Positions 9,571 through 19,007 of a stretch of 64,000 bases of DNA are shown here, in pieces (position 1 is the first letter of the stretch; each line of letters opens with the position of its first letter). The notes below the pieces were generated by a model. The model did not search any database. It was not told where the DNA came from and saw nothing but the letters and a program-made list of their open reading frames with translations. A program made the position numbers and the translations under genes. This DNA is from Paenibacillus pedocola (GTDB lineage: Bacteria; Bacillota; Bacilli; Paenibacillales; Paenibacillaceae), in NCBI RefSeq assembly GCF_031599675.1, contig NZ_CP134223.1:2170001-2234000 (forward strand), given 5' to 3'.

Positions 9571-10252
9571 ACTAATCCGGCTTGAAATGCGCAAAAATAA
9601 AATCAACCTGCTCCGGGCTGTGCTGATCACCGATCTGGTGATTCTGTTCTTTATGATTCTTATTGCATTCACAGGAATAGACGATACCGGCGAATTCATT
9701 ACCTATGCCGATGTATTTGATGGTGTGCATATATTTGTAAAAATTACGTTTCTGATTTTCGGTTCTGTTCTGATCAGCAAGCTGGTCATTGATGAGTATA
9801 AAAATAACACGGTGACTTTACTCTTTATGTACCCTATCCCTCGCAAAAAGCTGATGGCAGCCAAACTAATTATCGTGTCGTTATTCATCCTGATTACCGT
9901 CTTCGTCTCCAATGTGCTGATAAGTGCTGCTCTCGTCGGCTTCAATCACTACATCAAGGATGCTATCACGGGAGAAGTGACACTGAAGCTGATTACGTCG
10001 CAGATTACTATGGCTGCTTCGGATGCGGTATATTCAGCAGGGATAGGGCTGATTCCGTTGTTCTTCGGACTACGCAAAAAGTCAGTACCGGCCACTATCG
10101 TGTCCGCCATCCTGATCGCAAGCGCCTTATCCTCCGACTTCGGTCAGTTCCGGCTGGGCAACCAGGTAGGCGTCTCCTTATTTCTCGGACTGGTTGGTGT
10201 GGCTGTTGCTTATCTGTCCATCCGCAAAATTGAGCATCAGGACATTGCATGA
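9554..10252 (+). CDS. ABC transporter permease
   Basis: 232 residues with about six hydrophobic segments, fitting the ABC-2 type permease partner of BcrA-like ATPases. It starts at GTG 9554 inside the 3' end of the ATPase gene, with a G-rich binding site (GATGGGGG) just upstream, so translation is coupled. The short loops suggest export or removal of a hydrophobic peptide or lipid-bound compound rather than uptake. A strong terminator follows. Confidence 0.85.
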   Translation: MKSLLKLIRLEMRKNKINLLRAVLITDLVILFFMILIAFTGIDDTGEFITYADVFDGVHIFVKITFLIFGSVLISKLVIDEYKNNTVTLLFMYPIPRKKLMAAKLIIVSLFILITVFVSNVLISAALVGFNHYIKDAITGEVTLKLITSQITMAASDAVYSAGIGLIPLFFGLRKKSVPATIVSAILIASALSSDFGQFRLGNQVGVSLFLGLVGVAVAYLSIRKIEHQDIA

Positions 10253-10279
10253 TCTGAAGGGATAGTCCGAAATACCCGT

Positions 10280-10329
10280 AAAAACCGCTTGGCGCCTGTG
10301 TTTTCTTGGCGACCACAAGCGGTTTTTTT
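10280..10329 (+). terminator. Intrinsic terminator of the two-component/ABC module
   Basis: AAAACCGCTTG and CAAGCGGTTTT pair around an inner GGCGCC/TTGGCG part, followed by a run of seven T. Confidence 0.85.
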
Positions 10330-10428
10330 GCTATAATAGATTTTAATTCAGGAATTTCTACAATTACAGAGAATTTCCGCATTTACGGAATAACAATAGC
10401 AGGTTCAGAGCAGTGAAGGAGTTGGGCT

Positions 10429-12066
10429 ATGCAAAAAGACTGGGCTGCCATTTTGGGCAGGGTGCTTTCTGAGGAAAGCGCTTATAAAGCGTTATACGAT
10501 CATCATCCTGATTTGATTATTGTGCTAGACAGGCAGGGAAACTACGTTGACAGTAACCGTACTTTGAGCGCTGTAGGCGCTGGCGGACTGGGGCGAATTC
10601 GTGCATACGGAGAAGAGTTCCCCCAGATACTCCCCGGTGAAACGCATTTTGCAGCAGCCCTCGAAGGGATGACCTCCAGCTTTGAACTTGGGGACGAAGA
10701 TATCCAAGGTGAATCCGTTCCCTGCACTATCTCCTACGTTCCATTGAAATCTGCGGAAGGCATCCCTGGTGTATTCGCAATTATTCATCATGACCGTTCC
10801 GATCTGCTCCCCGGAGTGCTGCTGGACTGGCTCAGTGAGTTGGCGGCAGCCGGATGTGAAACCGGGAGGGAAGAGCAGACCGGGCTTGAATCAGGAGATC
10901 CTAAACTGCCGGAGCTAATGCTTGAAATGGCAGAAGATAAGCGGCTGAGTCTGATTCTGAATTCCGTATCAGCTGGGATATTCGGCCTCGATACAGAGGG
11001 GCGTACCATTTTTATTAACCGTGAAGGTGCGGATATGCTGGGCTATGACTCCTCGGAGCTGGCCGGAGTTCATCTAATGGATCAGATTCAGCATATCCGC
11101 AGCAGCGTTTCCCCCTACTCCCTGATAGAAAGTCCGCTCCGGAAAACGCTGGAAGACGGGATTACCCGCGTGAAGAACGATGGGATTTTCTGGCGTAAGG
11201 ACGGCACGAGTTTTTTCGTTAATTACCGGATTGCACCGCTGTTGGACAACGGTAACATCTGCGGGGTAGTGGTTTCCTTCAGTGATATTACGAACGAGCG
11301 GGAGATTCTTCAGGCGAAGGAATCGGCAGAGCAGGCAGCACAGGCCAAATCAGATTTCCTGGCGATGATGAGCCATGAAATCCGGACCCCGATGAACGGA
11401 ATGATCGGAATGGCTGATCTACTGCTGGAGACAGAGCTTGAGGAGGAGCAGCGCAGCTATGCGGAAATTCTGCGGAGCAGCAGCTACAGTCTGCTGCAAA
11501 TCCTGAACGATATTCTCGATTTCAGCAAGATGGAAGCAGGGAAGATGCCGCTGCAGTCTGAGACCTTCGAGCTGCGCGAAATGCTGGAGAATGTTATTGA
11601 CCTGTTCACGCCCAAGGCAGAGGAGAAGAAGCTGGCCCTGCGCTGGTGGGCGGATACCAGTGTCCCTGAAGCAGTGACCACCGATCCCAGCCGGCTGCGG
11701 CAGATCATTGTAAACCTGGTCGGGAATGCCCTGAAATTCACCGAGCGGGGGAGTGTAACCTTGTCGGTGAAGAATATTCCGCTGCCGGGTTCTCAGGAAT
11801 ATCTGCTGGAGTTTTCGGTTCGTGATACGGGTGTAGGCATTGCAGACAGCAAGCTGAACCTGCTGTTTCAGTCCTTTTCGCAGCTGCATCCGTTTATTAA
11901 CCGCAAATATGGGGGGACGGGTCTGGGCCTCGCCATCTGCAAGCAGCTTGTAGAGCTGATGGGCGGAACCATCTTTGTGGAGAGTGAAGAGGGTCGTGGC
12001 TCCATTTTCCGCTTTATGCTGCCCTTCGTGAAGGAAGAGATGGAAGCGGAGACAACGTCATATTGA
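10429..12066 (+). CDS. Orphan cytoplasmic PAS-PAS histidine kinase
   Basis: 545 residues without transmembrane segments. A PAS-like domain at about 17-105 ([19 protein letters not shown]) is followed by a second at about 178-298 ([21 protein letters not shown], ending in [10 protein letters not shown]). The HisKA box [11 protein letters not shown] has its His at about 316. The ATPase domain carries [15 protein letters not shown] and GGTGLGLAI. Unlike many kinases of this HEIRTPMNG type, it has no receiver domain attached, and no response regulator lies next to it. AAGGAG precedes the ATG. It stands alone between two terminators, so its partner must be encoded elsewhere. Confidence 0.88.
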   Translation: MQKDWAAILGRVLSEESAYKALYDHHPDLIIVLDRQGNYVDSNRTLSAVGAGGLGRIRAYGEEFPQILPGETHFAAALEGMTSSFELGDEDIQGESVPCTISYVPLKSAEGIPGVFAIIHHDRSDLLPGVLLDWLSELAAAGCETGREEQTGLESGDPKLPELMLEMAEDKRLSLILNSVSAGIFGLDTEGRTIFINREGADMLGYDSSELAGVHLMDQIQHIRSSVSPYSLIESPLRKTLEDGITRVKNDGIFWRKDGTSFFVNYRIAPLLDNGNICGVVVSFSDITNEREILQAKESAEQAAQAKSDFLAMMSHEIRTPMNGMIGMADLLLETELEEEQRSYAEILRSSSYSLLQILNDILDFSKMEAGKMPLQSETFELREMLENVIDLFTPKAEEKKLALRWWADTSVPEAVTTDPSRLRQIIVNLVGNALKFTERGSVTLSVKNIPLPGSQEYLLEFSVRDTGVGIADSKLNLLFQSFSQLHPFINRKYGGTGLGLAICKQLVELMGGTIFVESEEGRGSIFRFMLPFVKEEMEAETTSY

Positions 12067-12072
12067 GCGCCG

Positions 12073-12109
12073 AAAGGCTGTCCAGGCTGCCGCCGGGACA
12101 GCCTTTTTC
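12073..12109 (+). terminator. Intrinsic terminator of the PAS kinase
   Basis: AAAGGCTGTCC pairs with GGGACAGCCTTT, followed by TTTTTC. Confidence 0.8.
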
Positions 12110-12135
12110 GGTGTGCGGAGGTTACCGGGTGCAGA

Positions 12136-12178
12136 TAAAAACGAGCAGGCTGCGGAAGATCCCGCAGCCTGCTCGTTT
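12136..12178 (-). terminator. Intrinsic terminator of the DegV gene
   Basis: A 17-bp perfect stem (AAACGAGCAGGCTGCGG with its complement) around a 6-nt loop. On the minus strand it runs into TTTTTAT. Confidence 0.85.
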
Positions 12179-12205
12179 GGGCAGACCTAAGTAAGTAACA
12201 ATACA

Positions 12206-13051
12206 CTAATGCATGTACATGAGTCCTACAGTAGCCGGGCCACAATGGCTGCCGATAACACATCCGGCATGGATGACTGCAATTTCTTCTACGTCAGTCT
12301 GCTCCCGCAGCGCCTTCTCTAGAAATTTGGCATCCTCTTCGGCAAGAGTATGGGCCACAATCAGCAGCTCTTTATCCATCGATTTAGCATTCGAAAGCGC
12401 ATGCTGCAGCATTTGTTCCACGGCCTTTTCCTTCTTGCCGCGGACTCTGCTTACCGGCACGATGGCACCGTCAATCAGCCGTAATACGGGCCGGATCTTC
12501 AGCAGGCTGCCGATAAAATTCTGCATCCCCGAGCAGCGGCCGCCCATATATAAGTAGTCCAGTGTATCCACGACGAATTCCGTCTCTACCCGGCTGCGGC
12601 ACTGTTCCAGCATGGCGGCGATTTCGGCGCTGCTGTGGCCTTTAGCGGCTGCCCGGGCAGCCTTCATGACGAGCAGCGCGATGCCCCCGCATAACGTTTC
12701 GGAGTCTACGACCCGGACGCGTCCTTCCGGAAATTCGCCTGCAGCCAGCAGGGCATTCTGATATGTAGAGGATAAAGCAGAGGAGAGGCCGACGTATACA
12801 GCATCTCCGCCGCTGGCAATGACCGGCTCGAAAGCCGCAATAAAATCAGCCGGTGACGGTGCAGCAGTCTTCGGCAAAGCTCCGCCCGCAGCAACCCTTT
12901 GATAGACTTCCTCTGGTGTAATGTCCACACCATCCTTGAAGGTGCCGTCTTGAAACACTACATACAGCGGAATGATGCCGATATCATACGTTTCCTTCCA
13001 GCCTTGCGGCAAATCGGAAGTGCTGTCTGAAAAGATTTTTACGATAGACAT
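12206..13051 (-). CDS. DegV family fatty-acid-binding protein
   Basis: 281 residues. The N-terminus IVKIFSDSTSDLP and the later TLDYLYMGGRCSG segment are typical of DegV (FakB-like) proteins, which bind a single fatty acid in the cytoplasm. In Gram-positives such proteins present exogenous fatty acids to the FakA kinase for phospholipid synthesis. No fakA is in the window. The ATG at 13051 follows AAGGAG; a GTG five codons upstream overlaps that binding site and is not the start. It is monocistronic. Confidence 0.88.
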   Translation of the reverse strand: MSIVKIFSDSTSDLPQGWKETYDIGIIPLYVVFQDGTFKDGVDITPEEVYQRVAAGGALPKTAAPSPADFIAAFEPVIASGGDAVYVGLSSALSSTYQNALLAAGEFPEGRVRVVDSETLCGGIALLVMKAARAAAKGHSSAEIAAMLEQCRSRVETEFVVDTLDYLYMGGRCSGMQNFIGSLLKIRPVLRLIDGAIVPVSRVRGKKEKAVEQMLQHALSNAKSMDKELLIVAHTLAEEDAKFLEKALREQTDVEEIAVIHAGCVIGSHCGPATVGLMYMH

Positions 13052-13163
13052 GAGTTTCTCCTTCACCGAATCTCAGATGACAATATGCATTTATAAGCCA
13101 TATAATCTGTTTATTATACCAAGCCTATGGCGAATCTCAAAATAAAAAATAATGATCTGATAG

Positions 13164-13193
13164 AAAAAAGACTACCCGGAGCGGATAGTCTTT
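13164..13193 (-). terminator. Intrinsic terminator of the AraC/GyrI-like regulator
   Basis: AAAGACTA-CCG and CGG-TAGTCTTT form the stem; on the minus strand it is followed by TTTTTTC. Confidence 0.75.
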
Positions 13194-13227
13194 GACCGTA
13201 TACTGCATTGCCGTTAAGGCATGCTGC

Positions 13228-14088
13228 TTATTTCTTAACGACAGGAATCCACACTTCGCATACATAATCATCAGCCTGCGGATCACCGGGAGGATAAAGC
13301 TCGAGCTCCGGCCCGCCAGCATGCTCATAACCAGTGCCCGGGAACCATTCCTGAAAAATCCGCTCCCAGACGTTCTGGATGGCATGCGGCATCGGGCCTG
13401 TTGAAGTGAATACCGCCCAGTTAGCCGCTGGAACAACGGCAGTTTCAAAGCCCTGCGGGTCAGTGGCAGCATCTGCTTCCACTCCGATCCAGTAGGACAG
13501 CAGTTCCTTCTCCATGTCCATGCTCATACAGATGCCGAGCCAATTTTTGTCCGCTGCGAGCTGAATCAGCTGGTCCGAAGTACCGTCTGTGTTGCATTCC
13601 GTCCAGAACTGCGGGATTCTGCGGAGGTTCTCCCCGTCCCGGGTGGTAACCTCCATTGATTTGCCGATAACGGTAAAAGCCGGTTTCTCCACGATCTTGT
13701 AGTCCATTTCCTGATCTCCCTTCAATGATAGATGGAAAGAGAGGCGGGGGAACGCCTTTAGCTGCACCCCGGGTTCGCGTGCGGCGGAAGGTGACAATCC
13801 GTGTGCCTTGCGGAACGCCTTGGCGAACGACTCCGGAGAATCATATCCGTATTTCAGCGCCACATCCAGCACTCTGATCTTTGAGCTGGCCAGCTCCTGG
13901 GCGGCCAGGGTCAATCTGCGCCTGCGGATATAGTCTGCCACCGTAAAGCCGGTCAGCATGCTGAACATGCGCTGGAAATGGAAAGGAGACACAAGAGCAA
14001 TCTTTGCTATGTCCTCGATGCGCAGCGTCTCTGTCATTTTCCTCTCCATATAATCCAGGGCTTCCTTCATTCGGATCAGCCATTCCAA
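13228..14088 (-). CDS. AraC-family regulator with GyrI-like effector-binding domain
   Basis: About 286 residues. The N-terminal 100 residues hold two helix-turn-helix units (LRIEDIAKIALVSPFHFQRMF and VLDVALKYGYDSPESFAKAFRKAHG). The C-terminal 155 residues, from MDYKIVEKPAFTVIGKSMEV, match the effector-binding domain of GyrI/BmrR/Rob-type proteins, which bind small hydrophobic or cationic compounds. AAAGGGAG directly abuts the ATG at 14097, leaving no spacing, so the TTG at 14088 (giving M-E-W-L) nine bases after it is the better start. No obvious target gene is adjacent. Confidence 0.85.
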   Translation of the reverse strand: MEWLIRMKEALDYMERKMTETLRIEDIAKIALVSPFHFQRMFSMLTGFTVADYIRRRRLTLAAQELASSKIRVLDVALKYGYDSPESFAKAFRKAHGLSPSAAREPGVQLKAFPRLSFHLSLKGDQEMDYKIVEKPAFTVIGKSMEVTTRDGENLRRIPQFWTECNTDGTSDQLIQLAADKNWLGICMSMDMEKELLSYWIGVEADAATDPQGFETAVVPAANWAVFTSTGPMPHAIQNVWERIFQEWFPGTGYEHAGGPELELYPPGDPQADDYVCEVWIPVVKK

Positions 14089-14203
14089 GTGTGCCATCTC
14101 CCTTTGACTTCATCCTATCATGCCATGAGTGACCAGTCCTGTTATTCTGTGCTCATTAATGACAGGTTCGTTTCCAAAGTATAACCGATTAGAGGACAGG
14201 CTG

Positions 14204-15889
14204 TCAGTTCCCTAAACGGTAGACTCTGGCTTCATAAGGACGCAGCGTACCCCGTTCTCCGGCTGCCGGTTCGTCAGGATAATTGCCGATAATGGTTTCC
14301 TTTACGGCGGCCAGCTCTGGAAGCTCTACCGTCTGTGGAGTCTCGCTGAAATTCAGCAATACCAGCCATTGTTCATCCTCCAGTGTACGGGTGTAGGCAT
14401 AGATATCCTCATGGTCAGGCAGCAGCAGCCGGTAATCGCCGTAAGCCATAACGAGATGCTTTTTGCGCAGGGCGATCAGCTTCTGATAGTAATAAAAGAC
14501 TGAATCCGAATCGGCCAGCGCCTGTTCAACATTGATCTCTGTGTAGCGCGGATTAACCTTCAGCCAAGGGGTCCCTTCGGTGAAGCCGGCATTCTCCGTA
14601 GCATCCCACTGCATCGGTGTACGCGCATTGTCACGGCCTTTGATATGGATCGCCTGCAGAATCGAATCATGATCAGCGCCGCCTTCGGTGACCTTTTCCC
14701 GGTACATGTTCAGAATTTCGATATCTTTGTAATCTTCCAGCAGCGGGAATTTGACGTTCGTCATCCCGATTTCTTCACCCTGGTAAATGTACGGTGTACC
14801 CTTCAGCGTGTGCAGCAGGGTAGCGAGCATTTTAGCAGAGACGACCCGGTATTCCCCGTCATTCCCGAACCGGGAGACCATCCGGGGTTGGTCATGGTTG
14901 TTCAGGTAGAGGCTGTTCCAGCCGCGGTCAGCGAGTCCGACCTGCCATTTGTGCAGAATCTCGCGCAGGCCCTTCAGCGTCCAAGGGATCACATTCCATT
15001 TGCCGCCCGGGCCGGAATCGACGTCCATATGCTCGAACTGGAACACCATCTGCAGCTCGTGGCGCTCTTCGTCCGTATATAGAATAGCGTCTTCCACACT
15101 GGCTCCGGGGGTTTCCCCAACCGTCATGACATCGTATTTAGACAGCACTTCACGGTTCATTTCCTGTAAAAACTCATGGACCCGCGGGCCGTTCATGTAA
15201 TATTCGCCGCCGCCGGCCAGCTCGCCGGGAGCCAGCCCTTCGTGATGAGCCGAAGGCAGGCCTTCTACTTTGGAGATCATATTGATAACGTCCATGCGCA
15301 GCCCGTCTACTCCTTTGTCGAGCCAGAAAGCGATCATCTTATGCAGCGCCCCGCGCAGCTGCGGATTCTCCCAGTTGAGGTCAGGCTGCTTGCGGGAGAA
15401 CAGATGGAGATAGTATTCACCGGTAGCCTCATCCAGCTCCCAGGCCGGTCCGCTGAAGATCGAGCTCCAGTTGTTCGGCAGCTCGCCATTTGGACCGCCT
15501 GGACGCCAAATATAGTAATCACGGTAAGGGTTGTCCTTGGAGGAACGGGATTCCGCGAACCAGGCATGCTCATCGGAGGAGTGGTTGATGACAAGATCCA
15601 TCATGAGCTTGATACCGCGTTCATGCAAACCGGCCAGCAGCTCCTCCCAGTCGCGCAAGGTGCCGAATTCATCCATAATATCCTCGTAATCACTGATGTC
15701 GTACCCGTTATCGTCATTCGGCGATTTGTAGACCGGGGACAGCCAGACTACATCCACGCCTAGCTTCTGCAGGTAATCCAGCCGGAAGATAATGCCCTGC
15801 AGATCTCCAATTCCGTCTCCGTTGCTGTCCTGGAAGCTCCGGGGATAGATCTGGTAGACAACGGCTTCTTTCCAAAAGGCTCTGTTCAT
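14204..15889 (-). CDS. malL: GH13_31 alpha-glucosidase, probable oligo-1,6-glucosidase
   Basis: 561 residues, standard length, no signal peptide. The GH13 catalytic set is complete: nucleophile D200 (GLRMDVIN), acid/base E259 (VGETPG), and D333 (NNHDQPR). The residue after the nucleophile is Val; in characterised oligo-1,6-glucosidases and isomaltase this Val goes with cleavage of alpha-1,6 bonds, whereas Thr or Ala goes with alpha-1,4 preference. The predicted job is removal of glucose from isomaltose-type ends and panose in the cytoplasm. AAAGGAG precedes the ATG. It lies downstream of the maltose phosphorylase gene on the same strand but is separated from it by a terminator and a 500-bp repeat-bearing gap. 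Confidence 0.92.
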   Translation of the reverse strand: MNRAFWKEAVVYQIYPRSFQDSNGDGIGDLQGIIFRLDYLQKLGVDVVWLSPVYKSPNDDNGYDISDYEDIMDEFGTLRDWEELLAGLHERGIKLMMDLVINHSSDEHAWFAESRSSKDNPYRDYYIWRPGGPNGELPNNWSSIFSGPAWELDEATGEYYLHLFSRKQPDLNWENPQLRGALHKMIAFWLDKGVDGLRMDVINMISKVEGLPSAHHEGLAPGELAGGGEYYMNGPRVHEFLQEMNREVLSKYDVMTVGETPGASVEDAILYTDEERHELQMVFQFEHMDVDSGPGGKWNVIPWTLKGLREILHKWQVGLADRGWNSLYLNNHDQPRMVSRFGNDGEYRVVSAKMLATLLHTLKGTPYIYQGEEIGMTNVKFPLLEDYKDIEILNMYREKVTEGGADHDSILQAIHIKGRDNARTPMQWDATENAGFTEGTPWLKVNPRYTEINVEQALADSDSVFYYYQKLIALRKKHLVMAYGDYRLLLPDHEDIYAYTRTLEDEQWLVLLNFSETPQTVELPELAAVKETIIGNYPDEPAAGERGTLRPYEARVYRLGN

Positions 15890-15984
15890 TTCAACGACTC
15901 CTTTGAGTTTGGTTGGTTATACCCACACAAATAATCTAAGCTGAACTTTTTTAGATATTTCATAAGGGGCAGCAGTGACGGAGG

Positions 15985-16315
15985 GGAAGCTTGGAACTGT
16001 AGGAGCGATAGCGTTAGTCTTTTGTCACCGGATTTCTAGCACCTATATAGAATGATCTTAAAAATACATATTGAAGGAAAGTGGCGGAAGGGAATTTTGG
16101 AACTGTAGGAGCGTTAGCGTCCGCCTTTGTCTGCGGATTTCCACCGCGAACAGCGGTACAAATCAAGAAATCTGCAGACAACAGCGGCCGGAAGTCCAAA
16201 CATTCTCTGGAGTCACGTCAACCCTAAAATATAAAATCACAAGATCAATCTATATAGTGTTTCTATCAAGAAATCTGGAGACAACAGCGGCCGGAACTCC
16301 AAGCATTCCCCGCAG
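15985..16315. repeat. Cluster of four inverted/direct repeat arms (TTTGTC/GACAA family)
   Basis: The 507-bp gap has no convincing gene. Two direct copies begin GGAACTGTAGGAGCG (15992 and 16099) and end near CGGATTTC. Two inverted copies begin CAAGAAATCTG (16164, 16267) and run through GACAACAGCGGCCGGAA. The order is two forward arms then two reverse arms, so a large imperfect stem-loop can form. A diverged pair of the same family lies at 18790-18906, on the other side of the maltose phosphorylase gene. Confidence 0.6.
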
Positions 16316-16355
16316 TCAAGGCATAAGCCCATGCTCTAAATCGTTCAGCTTACAT

Positions 16356-16388
16356 AAAAAGCCCCGAAAGCGCAGAAGCCTCCGGGGC
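16356..16388 (-). terminator. Intrinsic terminator of maltose phosphorylase
   Basis: GCCCCG and CGGGGC form the stem; the minus strand continues into TTTTTAT. Confidence 0.7.
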
Positions 16389-16396
16389 ATTATGAA

Positions 16397-18715
16397 TTAT
16401 GCCGTTACCGGGGTGCCCTCAGCAGTAACGCTGCTTAGCCCGTTCACAGTATACTCCTTGCCGTGAATCGTAAGTGCCGCCGGAACATCGGTTTCATTGA
16501 CAACCGTAACCTGTAGATCAGTAACGATAACCTTCAGCCGTGAGCCGCGGAACATGATTTTGAACGAATACGAAGTCCAGTGTCCCGGATTGGAAGGTTT
16601 TAGGATCAGCCGGTCTGCTTGAACACGCAGTCCGCCGAAGCCGTGTACAATCGACATCCACGTTCCTGCCATGCTAGTGGTGTGGCAGCCGTCTTCCGTA
16701 TCATTATTGTAGTTGTCGAGATCCAGTCTCGAAGTACGCAGGTACATTTCATAAGCCTTTTCCTTGTAGCCCAGCTCACAAGCCAGAATGGCGTGGATGC
16801 AAGGGGAGAGGGAGGACTCATGAACGGTAATCGGCTCGTAGAAGTCGAAATTCCGTTTTTTGGTGTCCAGATCATAGCGGTCGCCAAGGAAATACAATCC
16901 CTGAAGCACATCGGCCTGTTTAATGAAGCAGGAACGCAGGATGCGGTCCCAGGACCATTTTTGGTTAAGCGGCAGGTTCTCCGGCAAAACATCCTTTACC
17001 TGAATGATTTCCTTGTCGAGGAAACCGTCCTGCTGCAGGAAGATACCCAGCTCTTCATCGGACGGATAATACATTTTGCTGATAATTTCATTCCACTGGG
17101 CAGTTTCGCTATCGGCCAGCTCCAGTTTGTCGGCCAGCTCGGCATAACGGGTGCTTTCATTTTCCTGCAGGTACGCCAGCGCTTCCAGTGTATATTCCAT
17201 GGTCCACGCAGCGATCCGGTTCGTGTACCAGTTGTTATTGACGTTGTTCTCGTATTCGTTCGGGCCGGTTACGCCGAGCATTACATACTGATCCTTGCGC
17301 GGCACATAATGTACACGTTCTTCCCAGAAGCGGGAGATCTCCACCAGTACCTCAAGGCCGTATTGGCCCAGGTAAGCCTTGTCGCCGGTGTAGTTCACAT
17401 AGTTGTAGATAGCATAGGCAATGGCACCGTTACGGTGAATTTCCTCGAAGGTAATCTCCCACTCGTTGTGGCATTCCTCGCCGTTCATTGTCACCATCGG
17501 ATAAAGCGCACCTTTTTTGAAGCCGAGCTTGCGGGCATTTTCTTTGGCTTTTTCCAGATGCTTGTAGCGGTAGATGAGCAGATTGCGGGCAATGGTGGAA
17601 TCCGCAGTACTTAAATAGAATGGCACACAATACGCTTCGGTATCCCAATAAGTGCTGCCGCCGTATTTTTCACCCGTGAAGCCCTTAGGCCCGATATTCA
17701 ACCGGTCATCTTCGCCGGTGTAGGTCTGATTAAGCTGGAAAATATTAAAGCGGATCGCCTGCTGTGCTGACACATCCCCTTCAATAATAATGTCGCTTTC
17801 CTTCCATTTGTCGCCCCATGCTGCAGCCTGTTCAGTCAAAAGCGTCACAAATCCGGCTTCCCGGGCGCTATTCAGCGCGGTATGGGCCGCATCTACAAGC
17901 TGGCCGAGGCCGTAATTACGGGAGGTCACATTGGCAGCATATTTATAGATAACCACCTGATCGCCTGCCTGTACCGCGAGGCTGACTTTACTTGCCACAT
18001 ATTTCTCCTGTTCAATTGCTTCAGGTGTTGTTGTAAGCTTTTCACCATTGACCAGAATGTCGAACGCAAACGCCGAAGTCACGTGGAAATCGAGTTTTTT
18101 CGTTTTGAGGGTCAGGTATCCGCCTTCCGCTTCGCTTTTCTTCTCCACTTCGTTCCAGAACTTCTCATCATAGTTGGAGTCCTTGTTCTTGATGTCGCCG
18201 TCGAGGTAAGGAGTGACCGTAAGCTGTCCGGCAAAATTCACCGGAATGATGGAATAGCGGATGGCGCCGATCTCGTGGCGGGCCATGCTGACGATGCGGA
18301 TGCTCTCCACCTGAACCTCTTTGCCGTCTTCAAGGGTGGCAGTGAAGCTGCGGGACAGCGTGCCTTCCTTCATATTAAGCACACGGCGGAACTGGCTTAC
18401 AGTGCAGGTCGCCAGATCGAGCGGAGTACCGTCCAGGTCAATATTGATGCCGATCCAGTTGGTGCTGTTCAGCACTTTGGCAAAATACTCCGGATAGCCG
18501 TTTTTCCACCAGCCGACCCGTGTTTTGTCCGGATAGTACACACCCGCCATATAACTGCCCTGCAGGCTGTGGCCGCTGTACTGTTCTTCAAAGTTCGCTC
18601 TGCCGCCCATATAGCCGTTCCCGATGCTGAATACGCTCTCGGAAATTTCCTGGGTCTGCGGATCGAAGGATTCTTCAATAATGGACCATTCATCAATTTT
18701 CAAATATTGTTTCAT
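16397..18715 (-). CDS. malP: Maltose phosphorylase (GH65)
   Basis: 772 residues, a full-length GH65 enzyme. It shows the family N-terminal beta-sandwich (ESVFSIGNGYMGGRANFEE) and an (alpha/alpha)6 barrel. The GPNEYENN motif places a glutamate at position 487, matching my recollection of the catalytic acid E487 of the Lactobacillus brevis enzyme. HNEWEITFEEIHRNG and the phosphate-site HESSLSPCIHAI are also conserved. The reaction is maltose plus phosphate to beta-D-glucose 1-phosphate and glucose. The beta-phosphoglucomutase gene next door, which uses exactly that product, supports maltose (or a related alpha-glucobiose) as substrate. No signal peptide; cytoplasmic. AAAAGGAG precedes the ATG. 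Confidence 0.93.
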   Translation of the reverse strand: MKQYLKIDEWSIIEESFDPQTQEISESVFSIGNGYMGGRANFEEQYSGHSLQGSYMAGVYYPDKTRVGWWKNGYPEYFAKVLNSTNWIGINIDLDGTPLDLATCTVSQFRRVLNMKEGTLSRSFTATLEDGKEVQVESIRIVSMARHEIGAIRYSIIPVNFAGQLTVTPYLDGDIKNKDSNYDEKFWNEVEKKSEAEGGYLTLKTKKLDFHVTSAFAFDILVNGEKLTTTPEAIEQEKYVASKVSLAVQAGDQVVIYKYAANVTSRNYGLGQLVDAAHTALNSAREAGFVTLLTEQAAAWGDKWKESDIIIEGDVSAQQAIRFNIFQLNQTYTGEDDRLNIGPKGFTGEKYGGSTYWDTEAYCVPFYLSTADSTIARNLLIYRYKHLEKAKENARKLGFKKGALYPMVTMNGEECHNEWEITFEEIHRNGAIAYAIYNYVNYTGDKAYLGQYGLEVLVEISRFWEERVHYVPRKDQYVMLGVTGPNEYENNVNNNWYTNRIAAWTMEYTLEALAYLQENESTRYAELADKLELADSETAQWNEIISKMYYPSDEELGIFLQQDGFLDKEIIQVKDVLPENLPLNQKWSWDRILRSCFIKQADVLQGLYFLGDRYDLDTKKRNFDFYEPITVHESSLSPCIHAILACELGYKEKAYEMYLRTSRLDLDNYNNDTEDGCHTTSMAGTWMSIVHGFGGLRVQADRLILKPSNPGHWTSYSFKIMFRGSRLKVIVTDLQVTVVNETDVPAALTIHGKEYTVNGLSSVTAEGTPVTA

Positions 18716-18789
18716 TGTTTTTTGGCTCCTTTTAAATGAGGGATGATATAAATGGAACTATGGGTTCGACGGTACGGTCTACGTGGGGC

Positions 18790-18906
18790 CGCTGCGAATG
18801 CAAAAGGATGTTACGATCGCTGTTGTCCCCGGATGCTCAGATGAAAGCTATAAGGTAAGCATCCGGGGACAAAGGCGAACGCTGGCGCTTCTGCACATTC
18901 CTTTTG
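18790..18906. repeat. Stem-loop repeat upstream of maltose phosphorylase
   Basis: Arms GTTGTCCCCGGATGCT and AGCATCCGGGGACAA pair around a loop of about 20 nt. Flanks CGATCGCT and GGCGAACGCT extend the similarity to the arms at 15985-16315. It lies in the spacer between pgmB and malP and has no coding content. Confidence 0.6.
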
Positions 18907-19007
18907 CCTTCTCCGCTGATCACGTATCTCCGGTTCTCTCACAGATAGTTCTTTTATAAAGAGAGTAGTGCATGAACAAATAACTTACAGTTAGCTGTTA
19001 CTATTCA

